This document shows, piece after piece, positions 26,400-35,595 of a stretch of 59,593 bases of DNA. The position numbers were made by a program, and so were the translations under genes. Numbering within the stretch: position 1 is the first letter of the stretch; the number at the start of each line of letters is the position of its first letter. The stretch lies in assembly GCA_035532215.1 (NCBI GenBank), contig DATKRK010000375.1, positions 1-59,593 of the forward strand, written 5' to 3'. A model generated the notes under the pieces. The model searched no databases. It worked only from the letters and a program-made list of their open reading frames with translations, and was not told the origin of the DNA. This stretch comes from JAICIG01 sp035532215 (GTDB taxonomy: Bacteria; Planctomycetota; Planctomycetia; Pirellulales; JAICIG01).

Positions 26400-28247
26400 A
26401 TGAAGCCAAGTCACACGTGGCTGGAAATCGACGCGCAAGATTTTAATCGGCGCTCGTTTCTCAAGCTTTCCATCGGCGGAATGCTGGTTTCCGGCTTGAG
26501 TATTTGCACCGGTTGCTCGACGTCGTCGATCCTCCGCTCTCAGAGTCCCGAAGAGCATCCCGCCGGTTCCGACACCAAGCTGGTCGGCGATTTGTCGGTG
26601 CCGATCGGGCTGAACGCGTTTCAGGTCGAATCGATCGGGCTCATCACGGGACTCGAAGGCGCCGGCAGCGACCCGCAGCCTTCCGCTCAGCAATCGGCTC
26701 TGCTCGAAGAAATGAAGAAACGCGGCGTGCAAAACCCCAACCAGGTGCTTGGCTCTCACGATACGGAAATCGTGATCGTCCGCGCGTATTTGCGGCCGGG
26801 CATTCAGAAGGGCGATCACTTCGACGTCGAGGTCCGCGCTTTGGCGCAAACCGAGGCCGAGAGCTTGCGCGGCGGTTGGTTGCTGGATTGCCGCTTGAAA
26901 GAATTGGCGTATCTCAAAGGCGAAATCCGCGAAGGAAGCATCGTCGCCTTGGCGGCCGGGCCCGTGCTCGTCGATCCGGGGGCTAATGGCGAGGCCGATC
27001 GCGCTAAATTGTTGCGGGGCCGCGTGCTCGGCGGGGGCGTGTGCCAGGAATCTCGCAAGCTCGGCCTGGTGTTGAAGCCCGAACATCGAAGCTTCGTCGC
27101 CAGCAGCCAGTTGGGCAACGCCGTCAACTCGCGATTCTTCCGCTTCGTGTCGGGAGTCAAGCAGGGAGTCGCGACGCCCGAAACCGATCAATTCATCCAG
27201 TTGGAAGTGCATCCGCGCTACAAAGACAACGTCGAACGCTTCATTCGCGTAGTGCGTTCGCTGCCGCTGCGCGAAAGTCCTTCGCTGCGATTGGCCCGGC
27301 TGGCGCTGTTGGAACGCATGCTGCTCGATCCGATCTCCTCGGCCAGCGCCGCGTTGCGGTTGGAAGCGATCGGGAAGGAAGCCGTCAAAACGCTGCAAAA
27401 GGGCGTGCAGTCCGACAACGAAGAGGTGCGATTCTATTCCGCCGAGGCGCTGGCGTATCTCGACGAATCCGAAGCAGTCGCTCCGTTGTCCGAGGCTGCG
27501 CGCAACGTGCGGGCCTTCCGGGCCTTTGCCTTGGCGGCCCTCAGCGCCATGGATGACTACGAGGCCAGGAACGCTTTGAAAGAGTTGCTCGACGTGCCTA
27601 GCGCCGAGACGCGCTACGGCGCCTTCCGGGCGCTGTGGGCCATGCCTTCACGCGATCCTCTCGTGCAAGGCGAGAATCTCAACGATCAGTTCAGCTACCA
27701 TCTGATCGACTCGAAGGCCGCCCCCATGGTTCACGTCACCCGCAGCTATCGGGCCGAAGTGGTGCTGTTCGGCCCCTATCAACGGCTGAAGACGCCGTTC
27801 ACGCTCGACGCGGGCAAGCACATCCAGGTGATTTCGCACGGCGGAGAAGAGGTGACGGTCAGTCGTTTCGGCGTGGGCGAGCGCGATCAAAAGCGCGTGA
27901 TTTCGCCCAAGCTGGACGAGATTATTCGGACCATCGTCGACCTCGGCGGCACGTACCCCGACGTGTTCCAAGCACTGCAACAGGCCAAGGCCCAAAAGGC
28001 CTTGGAGGCTCGCTTCCAGATCGACGCCCTGCCACAGGGGGGGCGAACCTATTATCGTCAACTCGACGGCGACGAGCCAGAAGAAGAAGCCGGCAAGGAT
28101 TTCATCGTGGCCAATCCGTTGCCGGGACTCTTTTCCACTCGGGTCTCCAAGTCGGATGGGGCCGGAGAGAGGCGCAAAAAACATGCGAGCGAGGAAAAGG
28201 AGACGCCGAAGCCTTCGCTTTTGGATAAAATAACGGGACGCGACTGA
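26400..28247 (+). CDS. FlgI-like (P-ring) domain protein with Tat signal and HEAT-like region
   Basis: 615 residues from ATG 26400; ATG 26358 is possible. The N-terminus has NRRSFLKLSIGGMLVSGLSI followed by CTGCS, a twin-arginine signal, perhaps with a lipobox cysteine. Residues of about 60-260 follow the pattern of FlgI, the flagellar P-ring protein: VESIGLITGLEGAGSD, DTEIVIVRAYLRPGIQKGD, SLRGGWLLDCRLK and GSIVALAAGPVLV. A middle part with repeated helices (KEAVKTLQKGVQSDNEEVRF, then YSAEALAYLDESEAVAPLSE) looks like HEAT/armadillo repeats. The C-terminus is charged. No flagellar genes are nearby, so its role is unknown; smc follows 40 bp downstream. Confidence 0.75.
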   Translation: MKPSHTWLEIDAQDFNRRSFLKLSIGGMLVSGLSICTGCSTSSILRSQSPEEHPAGSDTKLVGDLSVPIGLNAFQVESIGLITGLEGAGSDPQPSAQQSALLEEMKKRGVQNPNQVLGSHDTEIVIVRAYLRPGIQKGDHFDVEVRALAQTEAESLRGGWLLDCRLKELAYLKGEIREGSIVALAAGPVLVDPGANGEADRAKLLRGRVLGGGVCQESRKLGLVLKPEHRSFVASSQLGNAVNSRFFRFVSGVKQGVATPETDQFIQLEVHPRYKDNVERFIRVVRSLPLRESPSLRLARLALLERMLLDPISSASAALRLEAIGKEAVKTLQKGVQSDNEEVRFYSAEALAYLDESEAVAPLSEAARNVRAFRAFALAALSAMDDYEARNALKELLDVPSAETRYGAFRALWAMPSRDPLVQGENLNDQFSYHLIDSKAAPMVHVTRSYRAEVVLFGPYQRLKTPFTLDAGKHIQVISHGGEEVTVSRFGVGERDQKRVISPKLDEIIRTIVDLGGTYPDVFQALQQAKAQKALEARFQIDALPQGGRTYYRQLDGDEPEEEAGKDFIVANPLPGLFSTRVSKSDGAGERRKKHASEEKETPKPSLLDKITGRD

Positions 28248-28287
28248 CCCTCGGATTCTCCTTCCCTCTTTCGTAACCCGCCGCCAC

Positions 28288-31200
28288 ATGCTGAAGGCCC
28301 TGGAACTTGCCGGCTTCAAGAGCTTCGCCGACAAGACCCGATTCGAGTTTTCGCGCGGCATTACCTCGGTGGTGGGGCCTAACGGCTCGGGCAAGTCGAA
28401 TGTCGTCGACGCCATCAAATGGGTGCTCGGCGAGCAAAGCGTCAAAAGCTTGCGCGGCAAGGAGATGGCCGACGTCATCTTCAACGGCTCGGGCAGCCGC
28501 CAAGGCGTCAACGCGGCCGAAGCGACGCTGACGTTCGACAATGCGGCCCGGTTGCTGGCTGTCGACGCCGCAGAAGTACACATCACGCGGCGCGTCTACC
28601 GTAGCGGCGAAGGCGAGTATCTGATCAACCGCCAGCCCTGCCGATTGCGCGATATCCGCGATCTGCTCACCGGGACCGGCGTAGGGGCGGAAGCTTACAG
28701 CATCATCGAACAGGGCAAGGTCGACGTGATGCTGCAAGCCTCGCCGCGCGATCGCCGGGCCTTGTTCGAAGAGGCGGCGGGCATCGGCCGCTTCAAGGCC
28801 AAGAAAATCGAATCGCTGCGGCGCCTCGAACGCGTCGAACAGAATCTGCTCCGCTTGTCGGACATCGTCGACGAAGTCGAAAGCCGGCTGCGCAGCGTGC
28901 GGATGCAGGCCTCCAAGGCCCGCCGCTACAAGGAACACGCCGACCGGCTGCAGGAGCTGCGCACGCAGGTCGGCCTGGCGGATTGGCGCCGCTTGAGCGA
29001 GCGTTTGGCGGTCGTGGAGCAAGAGCTGCGGCAGTTCGGCGCCGAGCGCGACGCCGCGGCCTCGCAAGCCGAATCGTTCGAAGCGCAGGCCGCCGAGTTG
29101 GAAACCGCGATCGCCGCCTCGACCGAGGCGATACGCGACGCCGAAGCCCAGGAATCCGAGAACCGCGAGCGGATTGCCAAGTTAGAGGCCTCCGCCGATC
29201 ACGAACGCTCGCGAACCCGCGACTGCGAAGAGGAAATCGGGCGGTATTTGCGTCAGTTGGCGGCGCTCGGCGTGCGGGCCGGCGACCTGGATCAGCAACT
29301 CGAAGTGACGTCAGCCGCCGCGTCGCAGGCCGAGCAGGAATTTGCGGTCGAGACGCGCGAGTTGGCCGAGGCCGAACAGAGCCTGACCGAACTTTCCTCG
29401 AGTCTCGAAGGACTCCGGGCGGAATATGAAACGTGCCGCACCGCCGCTTTGGAAGCGACGCGCGTCGCGGCCGGGCTGGAGACCGAAACCGCAGCGCTGG
29501 CGGCCCAATGCGAGTCGGCGCGTGCGGCCCTGGAGCAAGGCGCCCAGGAACGAGGCGAACTCGCGCAGGCCCAAGACGAAGCTGCCGAAGAACATCGGCG
29601 ACTCGTCGAACGCCAGCAGGAATTGGCCGCCGCCGCGGATGAACGCGAGGCAGAGCAAGCGGCGGCGCAGCGTCGGGCCGCGGAGCTGCGCGAGGCGCAT
29701 GCGGCGCAGCTCCGCGAATTAGGACAGTTGCGGCTGCGACACAGCGGGCTCAAGGAACGCGCGCTGCTGCTGGCGGAACTGGAACAGCGTCAGGAAGGGC
29801 TCGGGGCCGGCGTCCGGGAAGTCCTGGCGCAAATGCAACTCGACGCAGAAGGCCCTTTCCGCCGCGTGCAAGGTCTGGTCGCCAATCTGTTGCAGGTCGG
29901 CGTCGAGCTGGCGCCGCTGGTGGAACTGGCGCTGGGCGAGCATGCCCAGTATTTCGTCGTCGATGCGGACGACGACTGGTTGGCGACGCTGGCCGCCTAC
30001 TCGCCGCGTTTCTCGGGCCGCGTCGGCTTTCTCGACGTCTCCCAACTCCCTTCGCCCGAGGATTCCCCGTCGATCGATTTGAACGGGCGCGACGGCGTGC
30101 GCGGCCGAGCTGACCGGTTTGTGGAAGTCGCCGATCGCTGGGCGCCTCTGGCCGCCCGCCTTCTCGGCCGCACGTGGCTTGTCGAGACCCTGGCTCAGGC
30201 CCGCCGCTTGTCGCAGGGCGACGGCCGCGGCATGACGTTCGTCACCCTGTCGGGCGAACTGTTGACGGCCGACGGTGCGGTGTCGGTCGGACCGCGGCAG
30301 GCCGCGGCGGGGCCGATTTCGCGGCGCAGCGAGTTGAGGGCGCTCGACGAGCAGCTTTCCGCTCTGGCCGGCGAAATCGAAGCGACGGCCGCAGCCGTGG
30401 CCGATCTCGAACGGCAAATCGAACTCGAAAGCCAGCGGATGCAAACGCTGGCGCTGGAACGCCAACGGGCCGTCGACGCACTGGGCGAACATCGCTTGCG
30501 GCTGAACGCGCTGGAAAACCGCCGCGAGCAGTTGACCGAGCGGCTGGCGCGGCTGGATACGGCTCAGCAAGCGGCCGAGAGCCGCCTGGCAAAGAATTCG
30601 CAGACCCTGGCGGGCATTGGCGAGCGGCTGCAAGTGGCGCAAGCCCGGCTGTCCGACTCGGAGACGGCGGGCGCCGCAGTCGCGGCCCGGATGGCCGACG
30701 TCGAGCGTCGGCGCGGGCGACTCCAGCGCGAAGTGACCGCCGCCAAGGTCGAGTTGGGCAAAAGCGAGGAGCGGCTGACCAACCTCCGCATGCGCCGCCG
30801 CCAGTTCGAGCAAGACCAGCAAGAACGCCGCCGTTCGATCGCCGAATGCCGCGAGCACCTCGAACAGGCGCGTCGGCGATCGGCGTTGGCGCAATTGAAG
30901 ATCCTCGACGCCGAGTCTCGGCTGGCCGAATGCTATCTGCGCAAGGAAACGCTGGCTCTCGCGACGTCGGGCTGCATCGAGCGACGCGAGTTGCAAACGG
31001 CGGCCCGCGCGGAATGCACGGCCGAGGCTCAGGCCGCGCGTCAGGCGGCGCGAAGGTTTGAGGAGCAGCAGCACGCCCGCGAGTTGGCCGCCCACGAAAT
31101 CCGGCTCGAACGCGGCGCGCTGGCCGATCGGCTCCGCGACGACTATCAGATCGAATTGGCCCAATTGGAACATGCGGCGAGCGACGAAGAGCAGCGTCAG

Positions 31201-31926
31201 CGTGAAGAGGTCGACCGCGAAATCGCCGAGTTGCGGCGCAAGCTCAACAACCTGGGCAACGTGAATCTCGACGCGCTCGGCGAACTGGAAGAGTTGGAAT
31301 CGCGATTCGCCAAACTGTCGAGCCAGTTCGACGATCTCACCCGGGCCAAAGATTCGCTGGTGCAGATCATCAACAAGATCAACGCCGACAGCCGGCGGCT
31401 GTTCGCCGAAACGCTGGAGGTCGTCAAGGCGAACTTCCAACAACTGTTCCGCAAGCTGTTCGGCGGCGGCCAGGCCGATATCGTGCTGGAAGATGGAGTC
31501 GATATCCTCGACAGCGGCATCGAAATCGTCGCCCGGCCGCCGGGCAAGGAACCCCGCGCCATTTCGCTGCTCAGCGGCGGCGAGAAGACGCTCACCTGCG
31601 TGGCCTTGCTGTTGGCCATTTTTCAATACCGGCCGAGTCCGTTCTGCGTGTTGGACGAGGTCGACGCCGCGCTCGACGAAGCGAACATCGAGCGATTCAT
31701 CGGCGTGCTGCAGGAATTTCTGGCGTGGACGCAGTTCATCGTCATCACGCATTCGAAAAAGACGATGACCTGCGCGACGACGCTCTACGGCGTGACGATG
31801 CAGGAGTCGGGCGTCTCGAAGCGAGTTTCGGTGCGGTTCGAAGACGTCAGCGAGGACGGCGAAATCCGCCTGCCGGAAGGCTCTGGCGATTCCAGCCCGG
31901 CGAGCGACGAAACGCAAGCCGCTTGA
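28288..31926 (+). CDS. smc: Chromosome segregation protein SMC
   Basis: 1212 residues, the usual SMC length. The N-terminal ATPase half has GFKSFADKT and Walker A GPNGSGKSN (residues 30-38). Two long coiled coils rich in Glu, Arg, Ala and Gln flank a hinge at about 510-680 (GVREVLAQMQ, VELALGEHAQYFVVDADDDW, SGELLTADGAVSVG). The C-terminal half has the ABC signature LLSGGEKTL and Walker B FCVLDEVDAALDEAN. SMC dimers with ScpA and ScpB organise and help segregate the chromosome. scpA and scpB are not in the window. Confidence 0.96.
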   Translation: MLKALELAGFKSFADKTRFEFSRGITSVVGPNGSGKSNVVDAIKWVLGEQSVKSLRGKEMADVIFNGSGSRQGVNAAEATLTFDNAARLLAVDAAEVHITRRVYRSGEGEYLINRQPCRLRDIRDLLTGTGVGAEAYSIIEQGKVDVMLQASPRDRRALFEEAAGIGRFKAKKIESLRRLERVEQNLLRLSDIVDEVESRLRSVRMQASKARRYKEHADRLQELRTQVGLADWRRLSERLAVVEQELRQFGAERDAAASQAESFEAQAAELETAIAASTEAIRDAEAQESENRERIAKLEASADHERSRTRDCEEEIGRYLRQLAALGVRAGDLDQQLEVTSAAASQAEQEFAVETRELAEAEQSLTELSSSLEGLRAEYETCRTAALEATRVAAGLETETAALAAQCESARAALEQGAQERGELAQAQDEAAEEHRRLVERQQELAAAADEREAEQAAAQRRAAELREAHAAQLRELGQLRLRHSGLKERALLLAELEQRQEGLGAGVREVLAQMQLDAEGPFRRVQGLVANLLQVGVELAPLVELALGEHAQYFVVDADDDWLATLAAYSPRFSGRVGFLDVSQLPSPEDSPSIDLNGRDGVRGRADRFVEVADRWAPLAARLLGRTWLVETLAQARRLSQGDGRGMTFVTLSGELLTADGAVSVGPRQAAAGPISRRSELRALDEQLSALAGEIEATAAAVADLERQIELESQRMQTLALERQRAVDALGEHRLRLNALENRREQLTERLARLDTAQQAAESRLAKNSQTLAGIGERLQVAQARLSDSETAGAAVAARMADVERRRGRLQREVTAAKVELGKSEERLTNLRMRRRQFEQDQQERRRSIAECREHLEQARRRSALAQLKILDAESRLAECYLRKETLALATSGCIERRELQTAARAECTAEAQAARQAARRFEEQQHARELAAHEIRLERGALADRLRDDYQIELAQLEHAASDEEQRQREEVDREIAELRRKLNNLGNVNLDALGELEELESRFAKLSSQFDDLTRAKDSLVQIINKINADSRRLFAETLEVVKANFQQLFRKLFGGGQADIVLEDGVDILDSGIEIVARPPGKEPRAISLLSGGEKTLTCVALLLAIFQYRPSPFCVLDEVDAALDEANIERFIGVLQEFLAWTQFIVITHSKKTMTCATTLYGVTMQESGVSKRVSVRFEDVSEDGEIRLPEGSGDSSPASDETQAA

Positions 31927-31981
31927 GGAAGTCGGAAATCGGCAGTCGGACAGTTCTGATTTCGAAGACTCTCCGACTTCC
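31927..31981. terminator. Inverted repeat after smc, possible terminator
   Basis: GGAAGTCGGA at 31927-31936 and TCCGACTTCC at 31972-31981 are a perfect 10-bp inverted repeat with a 35-base centre that also contains GTCGGA-like units. There is no T-run, so it could equally be another short intergenic repeat. Confidence 0.4.
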
Positions 31982-32763
31982 GCCGTCCGAATTCCGGCCT
32001 CGCCCCTAGCCTGGCCCGTATAATAGTTACGGCCTGCGTACGACGTACACTTCCGGCAGGCGACCGGCTTGCCGCGTTTTTCGCCAGTCGCCCCAAGTGG
32101 TCCTTTCTGCCGGGCGAGCGTCATTCGCCGCGACCGGAATGGTCTCCGAAACCGTCACGCGCTCCGGTTTCCCTATCAACCCACTGACCGGAGAGAGCGT
32201 TACGACTCGGAAAAGTTTCTAAAGTCGCGGACCTCCGCGAATCGAAACTACCTATCGGAAGGCTTGTGCAGCAGCGGCGGTTCGACGTGAACGTGCCGAA
32301 GTTGAGGCAAGCTCGCAGGGGGGGAACCTGCCCAAACGCCACGGCTGGAAGGGTCGTGCCGGCGCAGCCGCGCCGGCATAACCGTCAGCATGGTTTCCCT
32401 CGCTGCCCGCGGCTCGCCGAGCCGGGGATCCCGGAGTCGATGAAAATCCGCACGGAGCCGATAAAAACGCGGCTTATCTATGTTACGGATTTTCACTGAC
32501 TTCCGAATGCCCAGCTTGCCGATGACAGTCTTACGGCCTAGTTCAGAGGGAGCTGAATCACAGCCGAAACCGAAAGAAAACAGTATGTCGATGCCCCGAC
32601 CCAGATGTTTGCGACGGGCTGGTTGCACACCCACAGCCGGCACGAAGGAGCGCGAGAGCCAACCGCGAGTCGCAAGCAAGGGGCGAACAAAGCTCTGTGA
32701 ACGAGACTGGTTCTCCCATAGGGCGACTTCCAAACCAACGTGAAAGTAATTGGAGAGCCTGCG
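31927..32763. other. Intergenic region, no gene found
   Basis: About 840 bp after smc. It holds an inverted repeat just after the smc stop (31927-31981) and a perfect hairpin at 32357-32378 (TGCCGGCGC, AGCC, GCGCCGGCA). No open frame in it has convincing coding character and no structured RNA was recognised. The promoter of the regulator gene should lie at its right end. Confidence 0.55.
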
Positions 32764-33339
32764 ATGAAGGTCTTCACAACTGGACAGGTCGCCAAGATCT
32801 GTAAGGTGGCCCCGCGCACCGTCAGCAAATGGTTTGATTCCGGCCGGCTGAAGGGTTACCGCATTCCCGGATCTCAGGATCGCCGCATCCCGCGCGAGTA
32901 CCTGATTCGCTTCCTGAAAGAGCACGGCATGCCGCTGGGCGATCTGGAAGACGAAGCCATGGCCAAGGTGCTGGTGGTCGGCCAGGATCAGGTGCTGCTC
33001 GAAAGCCTGAAGCGAGAACTGCCTGCCGAACGTTCGTTCAAACTGGCCGTCGCGGCCAGCGGCTTCGAAGCGGGTATTCAGGCCGAGAGTTTCCACCCCG
33101 ACGCGATCATTGTCGATTTCTCGATCGGTCGCACCGAAGCGTTGCAGATTTGCCAGAATCTGCGCCGCAACAGTGAATATGCCGAAACGATTCTGATCGC
33201 CCTGCTGCCCGACGACGGCAACTCGAACAGTTTCGATCGTTCCACGATCAACGAAACGTTCAAAAAGCCGTTCGATTCGGCCCTGCTGGCCGAACGCCTG
33301 CGGACGCTGATCGGCGCCCGCAAAGAGTTGGTTCGCTAG
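32764..33339 (+). CDS. DNA-binding regulator: excisionase-type HTH plus receiver domain
   Basis: 191 residues from ATG 32764, with GGAGAG six bases upstream; an in-frame GTG at 32740 would lie before that site. Residues 1-60 are a MerR/excisionase-type helix-turn-helix (FTTGQVAKICKVAPRTVSKW, with GYRIPG and RRIPREYL). After a short linker comes a response-regulator receiver fold at about 68-185: VLVVGQDQ, AIIVDFSIG with the probable phospho-acceptor Asp, and FKKPFD with the conserved Lys. The order DNA-binding domain first, receiver second, is the reverse of most response regulators. No histidine kinase is adjacent. Confidence 0.85.
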   Translation: MKVFTTGQVAKICKVAPRTVSKWFDSGRLKGYRIPGSQDRRIPREYLIRFLKEHGMPLGDLEDEAMAKVLVVGQDQVLLESLKRELPAERSFKLAVAASGFEAGIQAESFHPDAIIVDFSIGRTEALQICQNLRRNSEYAETILIALLPDDGNSNSFDRSTINETFKKPFDSALLAERLRTLIGARKELVR

Positions 33340-33815
33340 TTCGCCGCCTTGCTCCGACTCGAGATTTGTGACGTTGAAATCAACCCGCCGCGGCAGACCC
33401 CCGCGGCGGTTTCGCTTGGAGGCCTTTCGCTGCTGCGAGAGGCGAATGTCGATGGGGCGGCTGAAAGAATCGGCCGCGGGCAAGCTGGGCATCCCGGGCC
33501 CGGCTCTGCCCCCCATCCTCTCTCCCTCGCGGCAATCTCTCCCATCGCCCCCCTCCGACGGATAGTAGCGGCCCCAGGGCAATCGCCTCGCATTCTCAAT
33601 GGGAATCGCCGCTTGCTTCGCGATTCAGCCCTGTTAACTCCACCCGCGCTTCTGCGGTTCTTCTTCAGGTCGTGCCGACCCGATCGGCCGAACGTCGGGC
33701 GTTTCCCTTGAAAACGGGCGGCCCCCTCGACGACGGGAGTCGCCCTCTTAGAATGATGGCACGATTTTTGTAGAAAAAGTCACGGAAACTGATGGGCGGA
33801 AACTGCGGTGCCAGC
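33340..33815. other. Intergenic region, no gene found
   Basis: About 475 bp between the regulator gene and moaC. Apart from the terminator hairpin at 33385-33409 I see no supported feature; open frames here have no ribosome site and no recognisable product. Confidence 0.5.
33385..33409 (+). terminator. Hairpin terminator after the regulator gene
   Basis: CCGCCGCGG (33385-33393) and CCGCGGCGG (33401-33409) form a perfect 9-bp stem with a 7-base loop, followed by TTT. The stem is strong but the T-run is short. Confidence 0.6.
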
Positions 33816-34322
33816 ATGGGCGAATTGACTCATTTCGATGCCGAAGGCGCCAGCCGCATGGTCGACGTTGGCCAAAAGCCCGCGACCGAGCGCAGGGCCC
33901 GGGCCAGCGGAAGAATTCGCATGCTGCCGGAAACGCTCGCACTCATTCGCGACCGGCGAATGGCCAAAGGCGACGTGTTCGAAGTCGCCCGGATTGCGGG
34001 GATCATGGCCGCCAAGCAAACCGGCGCCCTGATCCCGCTCTGCCATCCGTTGTCGCTCGACGCGGTCGAGATTTCCTTCTCGTTTGCCGACGAATCGACC
34101 GTGGCGATCGAGGCTGTGGCGAAGGTCGTCGCCCGGACCGGCGTCGAAATGGAGGCCCTGGCGGCCGTCAGCGTCGCGGCGCTGACTATCTACGATATGT
34201 GCAAGGCGGTCGATCGATCGATGGTCGTCGAACGCATCCAACTCGAAGAAAAACAGGGAGGCCGCAGTGGCCACTACCAGAGAGAAAGGCCGCCGGAAGG
34301 AAACGCCCCCGGCGGTCGATGA
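33816..34322 (+). CDS. moaC: Cyclic pyranopterin monophosphate synthase MoaC
   Basis: 168 residues from the ATG at 33816 (MGELTHFDAEG), the usual MoaC start; an in-frame ATG lies 24 bases upstream. MoaC converts the product of MoaA to cyclic pyranopterin monophosphate in molybdenum cofactor synthesis. Signature segments are MVDVGQKP, ARIAGIMAAKQTGALIPLCH, RTGVEMEALAAVSVAALTIY and DMCKAVDRSM, with the catalytic His and Lys in place. The 3' end overlaps the polyprenyl synthase gene by 56 bp, so the last 18 or so residues (GRSGHYQRERPPEGNAPGGR) lie in shared DNA and extend beyond the usual C-terminus. Confidence 0.94.
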   Translation: MGELTHFDAEGASRMVDVGQKPATERRARASGRIRMLPETLALIRDRRMAKGDVFEVARIAGIMAAKQTGALIPLCHPLSLDAVEISFSFADESTVAIEAVAKVVARTGVEMEALAAVSVAALTIYDMCKAVDRSMVVERIQLEEKQGGRSGHYQRERPPEGNAPGGR

Positions 34323-35307
34323 TCGCACGGCGGGCCGCCAGCGGCTGGAATTGCTCTACGAACCGATTCGCACCGAGCTAGAGCAATTCGAGCAAATGCT
34401 CGAAGGCGAACTGCGCAGCGACTATCCTTTGGTCGACCAACTGGCCAAGCACGGATTCCGGCTGGGGGGTAAACGCTTGCGGCCGGCCTTGTTGCTGCTC
34501 TGCGCCAAGGCGGCGGGCGGCGTGAATCGCGAACACCTCGTGCTGGCGACCGTGGTGGAAATGATTCACACGGCGACCTTGGTTCATGACGACGTGCTCG
34601 ATTCGGCCGATTTGCGGCGACATCTGGAAACGGTGAACGCCCGCTACGGCGTGCATGCCAGCGTCTTGTTGGGCGATTTCCTGTTTACGCATGCCTTCTA
34701 TCTGGCCAGCACGCTTTCCAGCACCTTGGCTTGCCAGACCATCGGGCGCGCGACCAACATCGTCTGCGAAGGCGAATTGCGGCAGGTGGCGAACTGCGGA
34801 AACATGGCGATCAGCGAAGCGGAGTACTTGAGCGTGATCGAGGCCAAAACGGCCGAACTTTGCGCCTGCTGCTGCCAGTTGGGGGCCTCTTACGCGGGCG
34901 CGAACGACGATGTCGTCGCCGCGCTCGCCCGCTATGGCCGCTCCTTGGGGATCGCGTTTCAAATCGTCGATGATCTGCTCGACCTGGTTGGCGACGAGGC
35001 CACGACCGGTAAATCGTTGGGCTCGGATCTCGAACAACAGAAGTTGACCTTGCCCTTGATTCGACTGCTCGGCCAATTCGACGACGGCCAGCGACGGCAG
35101 GCCGTCGAGCAGTTGCAGAACGCCAATGGCCGCGGGCGAGAACTGCTGGAACGCTGGTTTCAAAAATCCGACGCAATCCCATACGCCCGGCGAAAAGCTG
35201 AGTCGTACGCCGAGCAAGCCTGCGCAGAACTGAACTGTCTGCCGGCCTCGCCCGCCCAGGCCGTGCTGCACAAGCTGACCGAGTTCGTCGTCGACCGGCG
35301 GCAATAA
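34267..35307 (+). CDS. Polyprenyl diphosphate synthase
   Basis: 346 residues from GTG 34267 with GGGAGG five bases upstream. It is a trans-isoprenyl diphosphate synthase that extends allylic diphosphates with IPP. The first aspartate-rich motif is LVHDDVLDSADLRR and the second is FQIVDDLLD; GGKRLRPALLLL is the IPP-binding segment and GKSLGSDLEQQKLTLPLI follows the second motif. The small residues before the first motif (TATLVHDD) indicate a long-chain product, probably the side chain of menaquinone or ubiquinone. The exact chain length cannot be read. It overlaps moaC, so the two are coupled. Confidence 0.9.
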   Translation: MATTREKGRRKETPPAVDDRTAGRQRLELLYEPIRTELEQFEQMLEGELRSDYPLVDQLAKHGFRLGGKRLRPALLLLCAKAAGGVNREHLVLATVVEMIHTATLVHDDVLDSADLRRHLETVNARYGVHASVLLGDFLFTHAFYLASTLSSTLACQTIGRATNIVCEGELRQVANCGNMAISEAEYLSVIEAKTAELCACCCQLGASYAGANDDVVAALARYGRSLGIAFQIVDDLLDLVGDEATTGKSLGSDLEQQKLTLPLIRLLGQFDDGQRRQAVEQLQNANGRGRELLERWFQKSDAIPYARRKAESYAEQACAELNCLPASPAQAVLHKLTEFVVDRRQ

Positions 35308-35354
35308 AAGCCGTAGTGCCCTGTCAGCCGAGAGTTGATGCATGTCCGAGTGAT

Positions 35355-35426
35355 GGGTTGGCTGGGTCTGAGTCTAGGCGAAGGCCCAGTTCGCTGGGGC
35401 ATCGCTTCGCTCTGCCGCCAGCCACC
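35355..35426. repeat. Repeat family C, copy 2
   Basis: About 72 bp in inverse orientation to copy 3: GGCGAAGGCCCAGTTCGCTG, then GGGGCATCGCTTCGCTCTGC and CGCCAGCCACC. It lies between the polyprenyl synthase gene and arsR. Confidence 0.75.
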
Positions 35427-35573
35427 GTGGGCCATAGCATTCGTCAAAACATGGCTGACAGAGCCGTAGGGTGTGGCGCAGCCGCACGCATTTCGAGCGC
35501 CGACGAGCGCGTGCGGCAGAGCCGCAACCTGCAGGTTTTTCCTGCGCTGCTTGACGCCTCGCCCGAGCGTTAG

Positions 35574-35595
35574 TAAATTTGCCTACGCGAATGAA
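35574..35595 (+). promoter_or_regulatory. Candidate ArsR operator 1
   Basis: A 22-bp imperfect dyad, halves TAAATTTG and CGAATGAA with 6 bases between, overlapping the arsR start codon. It matches the 22-bp site at 35998-36019 at 15 of 22 positions. Binding by ArsR is inferred from the similarity and position. Confidence 0.4.

Noticed and set aside
26400..28247. True flagellar P-ring gene
   Set aside because: No other flagellar gene nearby, a Tat-type signal rather than a simple Sec signal, and an extra HEAT-like region.
29719..32124. 801-codon open frame antisense to smc
   Set aside because: Shadow frame caused by GC-rich third positions of smc; composition is Arg/Gln/Leu/Pro-rich without domain pattern.
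32764..33339. Phage or integrative-element excisionase
   Set aside because: The helix-turn-helix resembles excisionases, but a receiver domain follows and no integrase, attachment site or phage gene is near.
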